Source: Sinorhizobium sp. (GTDB lineage: Bacteria; Pseudomonadota; Alphaproteobacteria; Rhizobiales; Rhizobiaceae). From it: a stretch of DNA of 8,622 bases. Location of the stretch: NCBI GenBank assembly GCA_031178305.1, contig JAPSJG010000140.1, positions 1-8,622 on the forward strand, read 5' to 3'. Under the pieces are notes generated by a model. The model did no database searches and was not told the DNA's origin. It worked only from the letters and a program-made list of their open reading frames with translations. The position numbers were made by a program, and so were the translations under genes. Shown one piece after another: positions 6,994 through 8,622 of the stretch. The first letter of the stretch is position 1. Every line of letters begins with the position of its first letter.

Positions 6994-8193
6994 ATGATCA
7001 ACAGACGCTCGACATTGAAAGTGCTGGCGCTCGGCGCCGTTTCATTTCTTGCCATCGCAGCGGGAGGAGGGCTTTCCGCTCATGCCGAGAACAAAGAGCT
7101 CAAGATCGGCTTTGTGGGTGTGACCAGCGGCCCCGCCGCGGCCTGGGGTACATCCAACGTTCGCTCGATGCAGACTCGCGCAGACTGGCTCAACGAGATG
7201 GGCGGCGTGAAGATCGGCAACGATACCTACAACATCACCGTCGTGACCTTCGACGACCAGAAGGATCCCAAGCGCGCCATTGCCGGCATGGAAAAGATGG
7301 CCCAGGAAGGCATCCGCTATGTCGTCGGGCCAAATGTCGATGATGGTGCAGCCGCGGTTCGCCCCGTGGCCGAGTCCAAGGGGATCATATATTTCCCCTA
7401 CGCCTTCCCGAAGGCGCTCTATACGCCTCCGGCATCGAACGCCGTACTCGGAATGGTCGCGAACTACCAGTCAGGGCCGGCCATCTATAAATACCTCATG
7501 GAAAACAAGGGCGTGAAGAAGGTGGCCTTCATCGCTGCGAACGAATCCGACCCGCTCAGCCAGCGGGACAGCGGGGTAGCTGCCGCCAAGGAACTCGGCC
7601 TGGAAGTGGTGGCCGATAGAGACACCTACCAGAACGATACCCGCGATTTCACACCGGTGCTGACGCCCATAGTGCAGCTGAAGCCTGACCTGCTGGTGCT
7701 GTCGGGTGTCGCGCCTGCCAACGCGCCGCTACTGATCCGCGCAGCCAGGGAACTCGGCTATGAGGGCCTGATCTCGGCCGAGACGGCACAGGACGCGACC
7801 GTGCTGCAGGAGGGCGCCGGTGAACTTGCGAACGGCTTCATCTCCGTCGGCGGTGCCTCGACGCCTGAAATTCGCACGCCGGTGATGGAAGAATTCATCG
7901 ATCGCTACACCAAAAAGTACGGCGAATACAACGATGAGTCCAATACGAAGGTCTATGCGCTCGAATACATCGTCGAAACGCTGAAGGCGAATCCCAAAGC
8001 CATCGACGACGTGGAGGAATTCAAGAAGACGATCGACACATTCTCGGCGCCAAACCCCTTCGCCAAGGACAGTACGCTGAAATATGTCGGCATGACTTCC
8101 TTTGGACAGAAGCGCCAGCTCTCCGTGCCGATGGTGGTGACAGAATTCAAGGATGGCGAGTTCCAGACGCTGTTCATCGGCGAAGTGGACTGA
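6994..8193 (+). CDS. Branched-chain amino acid type ABC transporter periplasmic binding protein
   Basis: This 399-aa protein is a HAAT-family solute receptor (Peripla_BP_6, LivK-like) that captures its ligand in the periplasm and delivers it to a LivH/LivM permease. The signal peptide has NRRSTLK (residues 3-9), a hydrophobic stretch (10-28), and likely cleavage after AHA (29-31). The mature part begins KELKIGFVGVTSGPAAAWG (34-52), the usual first strand and ligand loop, followed by WLNEMGGVKIG (65-75) and FDDQKDPKRAIAGMEKM (86-102). ATG at 6994 is chosen because the signal peptide starts there and GGGGAG lies 4 nt upstream; ATGs at 6973 and 6982 are in frame but have poorer sites, and longer forms spoil the signal peptide. 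The LivH-like gene follows at 8410. Ligand cannot be told from sequence: amino acids, amides and urea are all transported by this family. Confidence 0.92.
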   Translation: MINRRSTLKVLALGAVSFLAIAAGGGLSAHAENKELKIGFVGVTSGPAAAWGTSNVRSMQTRADWLNEMGGVKIGNDTYNITVVTFDDQKDPKRAIAGMEKMAQEGIRYVVGPNVDDGAAAVRPVAESKGIIYFPYAFPKALYTPPASNAVLGMVANYQSGPAIYKYLMENKGVKKVAFIAANESDPLSQRDSGVAAAKELGLEVVADRDTYQNDTRDFTPVLTPIVQLKPDLLVLSGVAPANAPLLIRAARELGYEGLISAETAQDATVLQEGAGELANGFISVGGASTPEIRTPVMEEFIDRYTKKYGEYNDESNTKVYALEYIVETLKANPKAIDDVEEFKKTIDTFSAPNPFAKDSTLKYVGMTSFGQKRQLSVPMVVTEFKDGEFQTLFIGEVD

Positions 8194-8203
8194 GATTCGC
8201 ATG

Positions 8204-8310
8204 ATCTAGCGCATAGGCCCGGAGATCGGTTCCGATTTTCGGCAAGCACGATGCTAGATTCAAAGACTTGCAGCGCCTTCGTGCATTCTGAAGGACGCAC
8301 GGCGCTGTAA
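8204..8310 (-). repeat. Two-hairpin rhizobial intergenic repeat, copy 3 (reverse orientation)
   Basis: Read on the minus strand, this copy has the same order as copy 1: a TTACAGCGCC hairpin, a TCTTTGAAT linker, then a GCAT...ATGC hairpin with an AATCGG/CCGAT core. On the plus strand TTGCAGCGCC (8268-8277) pairs with GGCGCTGTAA (8301-8310) with one G-T wobble, and GTGC (8281-8284) with GCAC (8297-8300). The other hairpin pairs ATCTAG (8204-8209) with CTAGAT (8254-8259) and CAT with ATG, with core ATCGG (8225-8229) and CCGAT (8232-8236). It lies between the binding-protein and permease genes, which are probably one operon. Confidence 0.65.
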
Positions 8311-8409
8311 GGAGAGGAGCGCGGGCGGCTCGTTTCCGGGCCGCTCCCCGCCACAAGCTCTCCGCGTTTCGCAACGAAGTCCACTTTCACTTGGGCCGGA
8401 TCCGTCGCC

Positions 8410-8622
8410 ATGGAACAGGTAATCGCCAACGGACTTTATCTCGGCGCCCAGTACGCACTGATCGCGCTTGGACTGACGCTGATCTTCGCCCTCATGAACG
8501 TGCTCAATTTCGCGCACGGCCAGATGTACGTGCTGGGCGGGTTCGTGACCTACACGATCTACGGCCAGCTGAAGCTGCCTTTCGTCGTGGCGTTGATCTG
8601 CTCGGGGGTGACGCTCGCCATC
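8410..8622 (+). CDS. LivH-type ABC transporter permease, 5' end only
   Basis: The first 71 codons are present and the gene runs off the window. It encodes a branched-chain amino acid type membrane permease that pairs with LivM to form the channel for the binding protein encoded just upstream. The start MEQVIANGLYLGAQYALIAL is typical of LivH, and the family signature is seen at residues 30-44, with NFAHG at 33-37 followed by QMYVLGG. Hydrophobic segments cover about 8-28, 38-52 and 57-71. ATG at 8410 is chosen because it begins the conserved N-terminus. The ribosome site is weak (GGA at 8398-8400), and no better in-frame start precedes it. Completion would need the sequence to the right, where livM, livG and livF are expected. 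Confidence 0.92.
   Translation, partial: MEQVIANGLYLGAQYALIALGLTLIFALMNVLNFAHGQMYVLGGFVTYTIYGQLKLPFVVALICSGVTLAI

Noticed and set aside
389..8310. CRISPR array or insertion sequence
   Set aside because: The repeats are few, unevenly spaced, differ in orientation and carry hairpins; there are no regular spacers and no transposase gene.

Overview
The window looks like chromosomal DNA of a rhizobial alphaproteobacterium, most likely Sinorhizobium/Ensifer or a close relative (Rhizobiaceae). The evidence is high-GC coding with strong third-position bias, intergenic palindromic elements of the rhizobial RIME type and a second two-hairpin repeat family, and gene families typical of that group. The genus call rests on recognition from memory, not on a database search.

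Layout from left to right: (1) a small ribbon-helix-helix (RHH_4) gene on + (117-347); (2) a convergent intergenic gap filled by a RIME-like pair of inverted arms (389-555); (3) a 1245-aa AsmA-family envelope protein on - (589-4326) with a coiled-coil and Pro-rich C-terminal tail; (4) a 160-bp gap almost filled by a complete two-hairpin repeat (4361-4468); (5) a 470-aa FAD-linked oxidase of the D-lactate dehydrogenase/GlcD type on - (4487-5899), with a plausible promoter inside a half copy of the same repeat (5965-6011); (6) a spacer of about 290 bp with only a weak nested inverted repeat; (7) a 143-aa four-helix DUF1772 membrane protein on + (6305-6736); (8) another repeat copy, a short inverted repeat and a perfect 14-bp palindrome that looks like a GntR-type operator (6892-6905); (9) a branched-chain amino acid type ABC transporter on +: periplasmic binding protein (6994-8193), a 216-bp gap holding a third repeat copy in opposite orientation, and the start of a LivH-type permease (8410 to the window end).

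The genes do not form one pathway. The clearest functional unit is the HAAT-family ABC transporter starting at 6994. It probably continues past the right edge with LivM, LivG and LivF, and may be controlled by a GntR-family regulator. The FAD oxidase and AsmA gene share a strand and could be partly co-transcribed through the hairpin repeat between them.

I found no clearly new multi-gene system. The most interesting signal is in the non-coding DNA: three copies plus one half copy of a two-hairpin repeat within 8.6 kb. One overlaps a predicted promoter, and one lies inside a transporter operon where it could set the ratio of binding protein to membrane components.
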